This document shows, piece after piece, positions 8,732 through 15,604 of a stretch of DNA of 53,839 nt. Position 1 is the first letter of the stretch; every line of letters begins with the position of its first letter. Source of the stretch: Pseudomonadota bacterium (GTDB taxonomy: Bacteria > Pseudomonadota > Alphaproteobacteria > Rhizobiales > Hyphomicrobiaceae); the NCBI GenBank assembly GCA_023423275.1, contig JAFAFW010000021.1, positions 1 through 53,839 of the forward strand. Direction: 5' to 3'. The notes beneath the pieces were generated by a model. That model saw only the letters and a list, made by a program, of their open reading frames with translations. It was not told the origin of the DNA and did not search any database. A program made the translations under genes and the position numbers.

Positions 8732-9727
8732 CTACGTTGCGGATCGGGTGTAGATTTCCTCTACGAGAGCCAGAGTTTGCAGATGATCTTCCGGAGCAGT
8801 CTCGAATGGGGCGCCTGATTTCAACTGCTCGCAGAAATGCGCGATGACGGCAGAAAAACTCCCCTGATAACACGCCTGATAATCAAAGGCCTCTGATGAC
8901 GTTGTTTCGCCAATGACGTCGAGCCGGCCATCCTGATACCGAGCGGAACTTTTGGTTCCGGCAATGCTGAAAACATCATCCGCTCGAAAATCATATCCAG
9001 CCGCATGCATGCTGCCGCGGATCGAGACGGTCTCGCCCGATGCGCCGGTAAACAGAAGAACGGCGCTATCCTCACCGACAACGAGGTCGCTCGTGCGCTC
9101 GAGATGGGCTGCCGACAGCTTCAGCGGCCCGACCAGCCAGCGCGCAACATCGATGTGATGGATCAGCGATTCAGCAACCAGCAACCGTGGCTCAGTCGCC
9201 ATGAAAGGCTGGCGGGCGAGTCCGGGGGCAACAATCCCGTTGCTGGTGTTCAATCCGCCGCGGTAAAACGCGATATCGACGTGTAAAGCGCGCCCAAGAA
9301 CGCCACCGGCCAGCAGTTGCTTCAGGCGGCGGTAGTAGGGTCGGAAACGCCAGTTTTCGTGTACCATTAGTCGGGTTTGACCACGCACGCGCTCCGCAAT
9401 GTCGGTAGCTTGAGCGAGCGTCGGTGCAAGCGGCTTCTGGCAGATGACCGGCAGGCCACGCTTTGCGACCTTCTCGATCAGTGCGACATGCGTCTCGCGC
9501 GGTGTGACGATATCAACAACGTCAAGCTTTTCGGCGTCGAGCATCTCATCGAGGCTGCGATACGTTGTGACGATTCCGAACTGAGCAGCTCTCTCTTCAG
9601 CCCGTTGAGGATCAGGCTCGCAGATCGCGACGACCTTGGCGTCGTTGCGCTCAGCCCATCCGGCCAGATGATGCACCGAAATCGCACCAGCCCCAGCCAA
9701 GCCGACGCGCAATTGTCGAGTAGTCAC
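8732..9727 (-). CDS. Gfo/Idh/MocA-family oxidoreductase
   Basis: 331 residues. The N-terminal Rossmann fold is clear (VGLAGAGAISVHHLAGWAER with GxGxxS-like spacing, then VAICEPDPQRAEERAAQFG). The family's EKP-type motif appears as VICQKPLAPTLAQA, with Q in place of the usual E before the conserved KP lysine, followed by LMVHENWRFRPYYRRLK. The C-terminal domain includes the ESLIHHIDVARWLVGP metal/substrate histidines. Such enzymes oxidise or reduce sugars, inositols and sugar acids with NAD(P). Translation starts at GTG 9727, which overlaps the stop of a LacI-type remnant. An original LacI-regulated sugar gene pair has therefore lost its regulator. It is convergent with the TRAP operon. Confidence 0.88.
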   Translation of the reverse strand: MTTRQLRVGLAGAGAISVHHLAGWAERNDAKVVAICEPDPQRAEERAAQFGIVTTYRSLDEMLDAEKLDVVDIVTPRETHVALIEKVAKRGLPVICQKPLAPTLAQATDIAERVRGQTRLMVHENWRFRPYYRRLKQLLAGGVLGRALHVDIAFYRGGLNTSNGIVAPGLARQPFMATEPRLLVAESLIHHIDVARWLVGPLKLSAAHLERTSDLVVGEDSAVLLFTGASGETVSIRGSMHAAGYDFRADDVFSIAGTKSSARYQDGRLDVIGETTSSEAFDYQACYQGSFSAVIAHFCEQLKSGAPFETAPEDHLQTLALVEEIYTRSAT

Positions 9728-9873
9728 GTGCTGCCTCTCTTCACAAATTTAAAGCCAACGTCGATGAATTTGGGCGTCGATAAACGCCCAGATATCCGCT
9801 CGAGCAACAGTTCCGCTGCTCTGCGGCCGATAGGGAGATTGGTGCGCCCGGGCATGGGGACAAGAAGTGGATG
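9724..9873 (-). pseudogene. LacI-family regulator, C-terminal remnant
   Basis: The last ~48 codons before a TGA at 9724 read RTNLPIGRRAAELLLERISG, then FIDVGFKFVKRGST. This is the hallmark C-terminus of LacI/PurR-type repressors (usually IGRRAAELLLxRIxG, then a strand ending in LVxRxST). Nothing upstream resembles the DNA-binding or ligand domains, so the gene is truncated at its 5' side. The stop codon overlaps the GTG start of the oxidoreductase as in an intact operon. Confidence 0.7.
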
Positions 9874-10352
9874 GTCGAAGGCCTGCCTCTCGCCAGGGTT
9901 AAATTGTTGTTTCGGGACTATCTCTGCATTTGCAGTTCGTTCGGATGTGGGGTTAACGGATGTTGGTTGGGAATCTGCCTGACATCGATATTGACAGCAA
10001 TATCTAGCTTTCAGCAATGCTCAGACCTTGTTGGCTATTGGAGGCGATGCAGACGTAGTATCAGACTAGCCCCGGCAAAAATTTTAGAAAGCTACAGATG
10101 TCTGCTAAGTGGCCGAGGCTGTGTGACAACGCGGCTTTCGGCGACATCACTTTGACGGCGTGAGTGACGCGGCTGACGAAGATGAGCTTTTGTGTATTTC
10201 GCACTAGGAATCGGTCTCCGGCGATCAGAAGACGACCTGCAAACGCTGTGCGCCACGGCGCGAGCGCACAGATATCCGTACTTACGACCTCATCGCCTGG
10301 ATCAGTCGCGGCACGCCGACGACGGTCATCACGCGCATCATGTTGTAGGCGA
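9874..10352. other. Non-coding stretch between two gene remnants
   Basis: No reading frame with credible protein character is seen on either strand. The stretch separates the LacI remnant from the PhnC-like remnant and is probably a scar of deletions. Confidence 0.4.
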
Positions 10353-10466
10353 GTACGCTATGCCGACCGTATAGTCGCCATGCGCAGGGGACGGATGGTG
10401 CTGGATGAAAAGGCGGAGAATGTCTCAACCGCCCAGATCGACGGGATCTATAGCGAGATGCAGTAG
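10353..10466 (+). pseudogene. PhnC-like ABC ATPase, C-terminal remnant
   Basis: A 37-codon tail reads RYADRIVAMRRGRMVLDE, then a short helix ending in IDGIYSEMQ and TAG. This matches the end of phosphonate/phosphite ABC ATPases, where the segment after the H-loop is YxDRIxxLxxGxxVxDG and ends near xIYG. About 10 codons before it, an out-of-frame HHVVGEYA looks like the preceding helix after a frameshift. The rest of the ATPase is missing. An intact phnC lies 23 kb further on, so this is a separate decayed copy. Confidence 0.5.
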
Positions 10467-10676
10467 CGGATACGCCTCGCTTGTTGATCGCACGGCTCAG
10501 CTAGCAGCAATCGCGCACGAAACGTTGCTGGCACGTGTCACAAAACTGAAGCGCTATCTCGCTACCGTTGTTAAGAATTTGGGTGGCGATTGTTCGGTGT
10601 GTTAAGTCGTGGGCGGTGCTCGATCTGGTCTGTCGTGCGGAGAATCTTAGCTGCTGCGCGGCGTGATATCGTCAGA

Positions 10677-11531
10677 ATGTGCCTGGCATTGACGGCTTTC
10701 GCTGTGCCCATGGCTTACACCCAGGCCCAACTGCTGGCACAAAATTCCCGAGCTTTTGCTTCTCCTGCCATTCCAGCTGAACCTCTGTTCCGCAGGACGC
10801 GGTGTGACGAGCCGCGTATAGCGATCCTGCCCGAGCGCGGCGGGCGTACGCGCGTCGCCATCGATACACCCTGCCGGGCTGAGCAGTCCGTCGTGCTCGC
10901 GTATGCCGGCGCTGTCTTCATCAGACTGCTCGATACGCACGGCAGCGGCGAGTTCGTGCTCGATTGCTTCGCAGGCGAAGCAGAGGCGGTAACCATCAGC
11001 TTCGAGGACAATACGAAGATCGTGCGGCAACCCGTCGCCGCAGACATGCGCGAAATCTCCAAGGTGGCGATTGTCTGGACCGACACAGTCGATCTGGATC
11101 TGCATGCTTTTGCGTATGCGGCCGAATTCAACGGCCACGGCCATGCCTGGTCCGGCAACCCTGGTTCGTTCGATGAGGCAAGCACACGCGCCCGGCAGGA
11201 CGGGCGAGGACAGGGTTTCCTCAGCACCACTGGCGCTGGCGGCGAGATTGGAATGAACTTCGAAGTCTACACTTTCGTTCATCAGGCTGGGCAGACCCCC
11301 GGCTCCGTGAAACTCGCCATCGATTACAAGACGAGAGGTAGCCGGCCTGCCGACAGTTTCTGCGGCAACGGACATTTGGCGGAAGTACGCTTCAAAGCCT
11401 ACGTGATGGAGCGCGGTCAGCCTGCACGGCAATTCGACCTCGCATTCGGCGCCGTTTCCTGCGGGACGGATTTGAGCGTCAGGGCACGCTTCAATTCAAG
11501 ACTCATTCCTGAACTCGCCATCCGAGGATGA
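10677..11531 (+). CDS. Hypothetical secreted protein (partner of the PstS-OmpA protein)
   Basis: About 284 residues from ATG 10677; earlier in-frame TTG 10590 and GTG 10635 are possible. The N-terminus is a likely signal peptide (MCLALTAFAVPMAYTQAQ). The body is beta-rich with four cysteines in the mature part (RRTRCDEP, DTPCRAEQ, VLDCFAGEA, SFCGNGH), probably disulphides, and a fifth near the end in GAVSCGTDL. A central block, VAIVWTDTVDLDLHAFAYAA, is reminiscent of the WxxxxDLDLHV strand of DUF2135/TerD-like beta-sandwiches, but I cannot assign a family. Its stop overlaps the start of the next gene by four bases (ATGA), so the two products are probably made together and act in the periplasm or at the outer membrane. 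Confidence 0.7.
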   Translation: MCLALTAFAVPMAYTQAQLLAQNSRAFASPAIPAEPLFRRTRCDEPRIAILPERGGRTRVAIDTPCRAEQSVVLAYAGAVFIRLLDTHGSGEFVLDCFAGEAEAVTISFEDNTKIVRQPVAADMREISKVAIVWTDTVDLDLHAFAYAAEFNGHGHAWSGNPGSFDEASTRARQDGRGQGFLSTTGAGGEIGMNFEVYTFVHQAGQTPGSVKLAIDYKTRGSRPADSFCGNGHLAEVRFKAYVMERGQPARQFDLAFGAVSCGTDLSVRARFNSRLIPELAIRG

Positions 11532-12946
11532 GACGTATGAGTAAATGTGCATTCAAAGCCGCACTGTTGGGACTCTGCTGCGTCGTGGGAACAACTGCGG
11601 GTTGGTGCGCAGACGATACCGCCAACTTCGGTATTTATGGTTCCAATACAATTGGGGCACAGCTTATGCCGACCCTTGTGGAGGCTTATGCTGCGTCGGC
11701 CGGCGCAAATATTACGCGCCTTGCCGGAGGTGATCCGGAGCAGGTTGAACTGAAGCTCACCGGTCAGACCGGCGTTCCCTTGGCGTTGATCGATATCAGA
11801 TCGCATGGCTCGGGCACAGCCGTCCCCGCTCTTGTCAGCGGCAAGGCTTCTATCGGTATGTTGTCTCGGCCGATGTCGGACAAGGAAGCACAGGCCCTCC
11901 TGCAGACTGGTCTGCCTGATTTGCGCAACCCAGGTTACGCTCACGTTCTGGCTATGGATGGAATTCTCGTCCTTGTTTCGCCAGACAACCCGATGGGGAC
12001 GTTGTCGCTCGACCAGATCGCCGGAATCTTTGCCGGGACAATTCGCGATTGGTCAGCAGTGGGTGGCGCGCCAGGGCCGATCCACATTTATGCGCGCGAT
12101 GACAAGTCCGGCACCTTTGACACATTCAACACGCTGGTGCTCAAATCCCGCAATCTCGCCTTGAGCAAGGATGCGAAACGGTTCGAGTCAAGCGAGGAAC
12201 TGTCTGATGAGGTCGCGCGTAATCCAAACGGAGTGGGATTTGTCGGTTTTGCCTACCTGCGGAACGCCAAGGCGCTCGGGATAGCCACGGAATGCGGCAT
12301 TACGAGCAATCCCACCACTTTCAACGTCAAGTCGGAGGAGTATCCGCTCTCTCGCCGCTTGTTCCTCTACACCAAGCCGCTGGCGAAGGGCACGATCGCT
12401 GCGGACGTGCTGGACTACGCGCTGTCGATCGATGCCCGTTCAAGCATCCTTGCGGCAGGCTACGTCGATCAGGAATTCGAGCTGCTGGACAGGAACGAAC
12501 ATATGTTGCGCCTAGCCAGTTCGCTGGTGCTCAATGATCCGGACGTCGATATTGCAATGCTCAAGCAACTGGCGAGCGACCTCAAAGCTCATTTGCGAAT
12601 GTCGACGACATTCCGGTTTGCTTTGAATTCGGCAACGCTGGATAACAAGTCGATTGCCGACGTGCAAAGACTAGCGCGCATCGTGCGGTTCCTGGTCGAA
12701 ACGGGACAGCGCAAGACGATCACTCTGGCTGGCTTTACCGATTCGATCGGTAACTTTGCCCGCAACGCTGTGTTGTCGCTCGCACGGGCCGAGCAAGTTA
12801 AAGCAGCGGTCCTCAAAGCGGCGGGAGTTGCGGTACCAGCCGACATGATCGCTACTCGCGGCTACAGCAAGCTGCTGCCGACGGCGTGCAATTCCTCCGA
12901 AGAAGGACGCCATAACAATCGCCGCGTGGAGAGCTGGCTCAGGTAG
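11528..12946 (+). CDS. PstS-like solute-binding domain fused to an OmpA-like peptidoglycan-binding domain
   Basis: 472 residues. After a signal peptide (SKCAFKAALLGLCCVVGTTA), residues ~35-330 follow the phosphate-binding-protein fold: FGIYGSNTIGAQLMPTLVEAY at the start, GIGMLSR-type loop KASIGMLSRPMSDKEA, DGILVLVSPDNPMGTLSLDQIAGIFAG, and YARDDKSGTFDTFNTLVL carrying the usual SGT ligand loop. From ~355 on there is an OmpA C-terminal domain: FRFALNSATLDNKSIADVQRL, ITLAGFTDSIGNFARNAVLS, LARAEQVKAAV, RGYSKLLP and NRRVESWL (the NxxLSxxRA and NRRVE signatures). A binding domain is thus anchored to peptidoglycan. No ABC permease or ATPase is nearby, so sensing or scavenging rather than transport is more likely. 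It overlaps the preceding secreted-protein gene by four bases. Confidence 0.85.
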   Translation: MRRMSKCAFKAALLGLCCVVGTTAGWCADDTANFGIYGSNTIGAQLMPTLVEAYAASAGANITRLAGGDPEQVELKLTGQTGVPLALIDIRSHGSGTAVPALVSGKASIGMLSRPMSDKEAQALLQTGLPDLRNPGYAHVLAMDGILVLVSPDNPMGTLSLDQIAGIFAGTIRDWSAVGGAPGPIHIYARDDKSGTFDTFNTLVLKSRNLALSKDAKRFESSEELSDEVARNPNGVGFVGFAYLRNAKALGIATECGITSNPTTFNVKSEEYPLSRRLFLYTKPLAKGTIAADVLDYALSIDARSSILAAGYVDQEFELLDRNEHMLRLASSLVLNDPDVDIAMLKQLASDLKAHLRMSTTFRFALNSATLDNKSIADVQRLARIVRFLVETGQRKTITLAGFTDSIGNFARNAVLSLARAEQVKAAVLKAAGVAVPADMIATRGYSKLLPTACNSSEEGRHNNRRVESWLR

Positions 12947-13018
12947 GGCTGCAGCGCAGGCCAGTGCACAGGCTCATGTGTCTGCTTTTGGCACGAACTT
13001 GACTTCGGTTGTCAGCCG

Positions 13019-13498
13019 TCAGCAGGTTAGTTGCGCGGTGCCGAGGGCAGAAGCAATCCGCGCCCCAAGCACCATGTCGTCCTCCTGACCAAACCCGTGA
13101 TGCAGGATGCTGCCGTCGCGGCCGATCAGGATCGACGTCGGCGTGCCGCGCATCCCGAAGCGTGCCATCGTCATCGGGATTGGTCCGTCGGTGCCCGGCG
13201 TGTCGATGCCGACCGGCATGGTCAACCCATACTCGTGAAGGAAGGCTTCGAGCGCCACCGCCGTCATGGCCGCGTGATGCTCGAACACAGTATGCAGGCC
13301 GATGACCTGTAAGTCGGTATCGCGAAACAGGCGATGCGCCTTTTCCGCCTGCGGCGTGCCGTGCGCGACGCAGCCGGGGCACAGCATCTGGAAGGCATGA
13401 ATCAGCACCGGCCTGCCGCGCAGGTCGGCGAGAAGCTTCGGCGTGTCGGTGTTGAACCAGCGGCTCACAGCGATCTCCGGCGCGACGGATGTTGGCAT
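13019..13498 (-). CDS. Redoxin / thioredoxin-fold protein with CPGC motif
   Basis: About 159 residues of thioredoxin-like fold (AhpC/TSA-TlpA type): RGRPVLIHAFQMLCPGCVAH carries the active-site pair C40-P-G-C43, followed by QVIGLHTVFEHHAAM (a His-rich helix), GIDTPG and the cis-proline loop RGTPTSILIGRDG. No signal peptide is evident, so it is probably cytoplasmic. ATG 13498 is chosen because it shares its A with the TGA of the HTHP gene, a coupled TGATG junction. It is the last gene of a redox operon under the MarR regulator at 14885. A thiol-dependent peroxidase or disulphide reductase role is inferred. Confidence 0.85.
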   Translation of the reverse strand: MPTSVAPEIAVSRWFNTDTPKLLADLRGRPVLIHAFQMLCPGCVAHGTPQAEKAHRLFRDTDLQVIGLHTVFEHHAAMTAVALEAFLHEYGLTMPVGIDTPGTDGPIPMTMARFGMRGTPTSILIGRDGSILHHGFGQEDDMVLGARIASALGTAQLTC

Positions 13499-13737
13499 CA
13501 CGCTCTCCACCAGTTGTTGGCCGCCGCGAGCGTCTGGAAGTGGATAGCGATGACCTGCGAAGAGGCGATCAGCGCATCGGCATCCCGCTCGTAGATGCTT
13601 CGCAACTCCTTGCGGATCGCATCCGAGGGCTGGGTCAGCTTCACGCCCATGCGCGAGAGCTTCACGGCGAGGTCAAAGCCAGCCTCCGGCGTCGGAACGA
13701 CAAGGCTGGGCAGCCAGGACGGGGGTACTTGGGACAT
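13498..13737 (-). CDS. Hexameric tyrosine-coordinated haem protein (HTHP)
   Basis: 79 residues, almost all helical. The sequence WLPSLVVPTPEAGFDLAVKL, SRMGVKLTQPSDAIRKELR, IYERDADALIASSQVIAIHF and QTLAAANNWWRA matches my recollection of the HTHP family, first described from Silicibacter (Ruegeria) pomeroyi. That protein is a ~75-residue hexamer binding one haem per subunit through a tyrosine and shows weak peroxidase and catalase activity. Tyr49 in the YERDAD helix is the likely haem ligand. ATG 13737 follows GAGG at a good distance; a longer in-frame start at 13794 is not needed. It sits between a CxxC glutaredoxin-like gene and the redoxin, with a TGATG overlap to the latter, so a role in peroxide handling fits. 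Confidence 0.8.
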   Translation of the reverse strand: MSQVPPSWLPSLVVPTPEAGFDLAVKLSRMGVKLTQPSDAIRKELRSIYERDADALIASSQVIAIHFQTLAAANNWWRA

Positions 13738-13790
13738 GGTGGCCTCGATCGGAAATGCCGCGAGGCCGGCCTGCCGACCTCGCAGCCGGA

Positions 13791-14027
13791 TCAACGCAAT
13801 GCCGAGAGATCGGCGCCAAAATTGATGTGATAGGGGTGGCCATCGATGACGAGAGCCGGAACGGATTTCACGCCGGCGGCCTCAGCTTCGGCAATCCGAC
13901 TTTTCTCGCTGCCGAGATGAACGATCTCGACGTCGTAGGCTGCCGGGTCGAGAGCGCCAGCGAGGTGCTGCTCGGCGTCCACGCAGACGCTGCAGCCGGC
14001 ATGGTAGAAGATGGCTTTCTGCTTCAT
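13791..14027 (-). CDS. Glutaredoxin-like CxxC protein
   Basis: 78 residues of a minimal thioredoxin fold. KAIFYHAGCSVCVDAEQHL holds C12-S-V-C15 at the start of helix 1, VEIVHLGSEKSRIAEAEAAG follows, and KSVPALVIDG supplies the cis-proline strand-turn. It has no signal peptide. GAAGGA lies upstream of ATG 14027. The CSVC active site and size are like glutaredoxin-3/NrdH-type proteins. In this operon it could recycle the neighbouring redoxin or pass electrons to it. Alternative: a mycoredoxin-like or uncharacterised thiol reductase. Confidence 0.8.
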   Translation of the reverse strand: MKQKAIFYHAGCSVCVDAEQHLAGALDPAAYDVEIVHLGSEKSRIAEAEAAGVKSVPALVIDGHPYHINFGADLSALR

Positions 14028-14058
14028 GGCGAGGTTCCTTCGGTGAGATGCGGGAGGG

Positions 14059-14790
14059 TCATTTGCTCTTCTTCATGATGACACCCGGCAACGAGAGATT
14101 GCCGGAGGCGATCTTGTAGGTTCCCGTGACGCACAAGAGCGGCACCTTCCCCTGCTCATGCACCTGCAGCTTGGCGGCGACGGCGTCGAAGTTGACGTTC
14201 TCGGCGCCCTGCACAGGGACAGTGATTCTGACCGCCGCGCCCTTGATGAGCGGGCTCATGCCGGGACTGTCGAGCGCGATCGGCAGGCCAGGCGCGGTCG
14301 CCGGCAGCACGTCCTGGCCCGGAGAGACGTCGCGCACCTTGAGGCCACCGCCGCACGCCTTGTCCTCCACCAGCACCACCCAATGCGAATGCCAGTCGGC
14401 GCCGTCATTGTTCGGATCGCCATCGCCGTTCTCATCGAACAGCGGCGTGTCATCGAAATCCGGGTGGGCGGTGATCGCCAGCGCCAGGAGGCCGGAGCCC
14501 TTGTCGAAACCAACAGCGGAGGGATCGAGCTTGGTCGGCCAGACGTAGGCATCGACCTTGGAGCCCTGCAGCCTGCCGACCTTCTTGGGCTTCTGCGTGC
14601 CGGCGTTGCCGGCGACCTCCATGATGAACGTCGCAAGCCGCCCGTCCGTGCTGGCCGAGGCATGCAAGATATCGAATGCTGCCGGAACGTTTGCATCACG
14701 CTTGGCCGTGATGTCATGCGCGAGAGCCAATTGAGGGGTGAGCACCAGGCCGACGGCAAGCGTCAGCGCAAGGGAGGTGGATTGCGACAC
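14059..14790 (-). CDS. Hypothetical secreted protein, first gene of the HTHP operon
   Basis: 243 residues. Residues 1-24 (TSLALTLAVGLVLTPQLALA then HD) are a signal peptide, so the protein is periplasmic. It starts at GTG with GGAGG eight bases before it. The mature part is beta-rich and contains the acidic, calcium-loop-like run DDTPLFDENGDGDPNNDGAD followed by WHSHWVVLVEDKACGGGLKV, with clustered His and Asp that could bind metal or haem. Two cysteines are present (DKACGGG and LLCVTG). I do not recognise a named family. It is transcribed divergently from the MarR gene and its promoter holds one copy of the shared palindrome. Confidence 0.75.
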   Translation of the reverse strand: MSQSTSLALTLAVGLVLTPQLALAHDITAKRDANVPAAFDILHASASTDGRLATFIMEVAGNAGTQKPKKVGRLQGSKVDAYVWPTKLDPSAVGFDKGSGLLALAITAHPDFDDTPLFDENGDGDPNNDGADWHSHWVVLVEDKACGGGLKVRDVSPGQDVLPATAPGLPIALDSPGMSPLIKGAAVRITVPVQGAENVNFDAVAAKLQVHEQGKVPLLCVTGTYKIASGNLSLPGVIMKKSK

Positions 14791-14814
14791 AGGAGCCTCC
14801 GGAGGATTGCAGAA

Positions 14815-14835
14815 ATAGTATCGACTAGCTACTAT
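14815..14835. promoter_or_regulatory. MarR operator, copy 1
   Basis: A 21-bp palindrome with arms ATAGTA / TACTAT lies 25 bases upstream of the GTG start of the minus-strand operon. It matches the second copy at 18 of 21 positions. Binding by the divergently encoded MarR protein is inferred. Confidence 0.7.
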
Positions 14836-14863
14836 TAGGCGGCGCCTAGTTCGTCGTCAACAG

Positions 14864-14884
14864 ATAATATCGAGTCGCTACTAT
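14864..14884. promoter_or_regulatory. MarR operator, copy 2, abutting the marR start codon
   Basis: The second copy of the palindrome starts 49 bases after the first and ends at the base before the marR ATG. It includes TAATAT at 14865-14870, which could be a -10 box. A bound repressor would then cover the promoter and start codon, and the transcript would be leaderless or nearly so. Confidence 0.65.
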
Positions 14885-15463
14885 ATGAAATCGTACCTTG
14901 CCCTCGATGCCGCCCACCTGATCGACCGGCTGGATCGGCTGGCGCGGAGTGGCGAAGCGGTGGGAGACCTCAACCCAGCGCAGTGGGAAGCCCTGCGCTT
15001 CATCGCGCGCGCCAACCGCTTCTCGCGGACACCGGCGGCGCTGGCGGAGTACCTCGGCTCAACCCGTGGCACGGTTTCGCAGACATTGATTGCGCTCGAG
15101 CAGAAAGGCCAGATCACGCGGCAACCGAGCGCTCGTGATCGCCGCTCGGTGACGCTCGCCTTGACGACGCTCGGCGAGCGCAGCCTGAAGGACGATCCGA
15201 TCCTCGCCCTCGCCGCCGATCTTGCCGCGGCTGATCCGGAGAAGCTCGCCGTCGTGGTTGAGACTTTGCGCGCGGTGCTCCGGGCCATGATCGCGCGCAA
15301 TGGCGGCCGCGCGTTCGGGGCTTGCTATTCGTGCCGCCACTTCCGCAAAGGCGGTGGCAGCGCACGCCAGCCGCACCACTGCGCGCTGCTCGACGAGCCC
15401 TTGTCAGAGGCCGACAGTCAAGCCATTTGCGTCGAGCAGGAACCAGCGAGTGCTGATACCTGA
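14885..15463 (+). CDS. MarR-family regulator with a C-terminal four-cysteine cluster
   Basis: 192 residues. Residues ~30-110 are a MarR winged helix: NPAQWEALRFIARANRFSRT, PAALAEYLGSTRGTVSQTLI, ALEQKGQITRQPSARDRRSV, with the wing DRRSVTLALT. After the dimer helix comes an unusual tail of about 45 residues with C147-x-x-C150, His-rich QPHHC166 and C182 (AFGACYSCRHF, then HHCALLDEPLSEADSQAICVE). The spacing suggests a zinc or iron-sulphur site or a redox switch rather than the usual ligand pocket. No Shine-Dalgarno precedes ATG 14885 because operator copy 2 occupies that place, so leaderless translation is likely. It is divergent from the HTHP/redoxin operon and presumably represses both directions. 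Confidence 0.88.
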   Translation: MKSYLALDAAHLIDRLDRLARSGEAVGDLNPAQWEALRFIARANRFSRTPAALAEYLGSTRGTVSQTLIALEQKGQITRQPSARDRRSVTLALTTLGERSLKDDPILALAADLAAADPEKLAVVVETLRAVLRAMIARNGGRAFGACYSCRHFRKGGGSARQPHHCALLDEPLSEADSQAICVEQEPASADT

Positions 15464-15510
15464 AAACACAGCGGCTTGAGATCGCTTTGGCCTGCCTCAC
15501 CTGGCGCCGA

Positions 15511-15588
15511 TCACTTCCGTGTCGGCACCGCCAGGACATCGCAGGGCAGCGTCATGAGCAAGTGCTCAGCGACGCTGCCCAGTGATCG
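15511..15588 (-). pseudogene. Universal stress protein (UspA) C-terminal scrap
   Basis: About 25 codons ending at TGA 15511 read GSVAEHLLMTLPCDVLAVPT, then RK. This is the well-conserved last helix-strand of UspA proteins (GSTAExLLxxxPCxVLxV). A stop codon lies in frame just upstream, so nothing else of the gene remains. Confidence 0.45.
15544..15580. terminator. Long hairpin between convergent genes
   Basis: A 10-bp outer stem GGGCAGCGTC / GACGCTGCCC encloses a 6-bp inner stem TGAGCA / TGCTCA. It sits between the ends of the marR gene and the convergent lysR gene and could terminate both. It overlaps the UspA scrap, and no U-run follows. Confidence 0.4.
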
Positions 15589-15604
15589 TCATCCGGGGAT
15601 TGTC

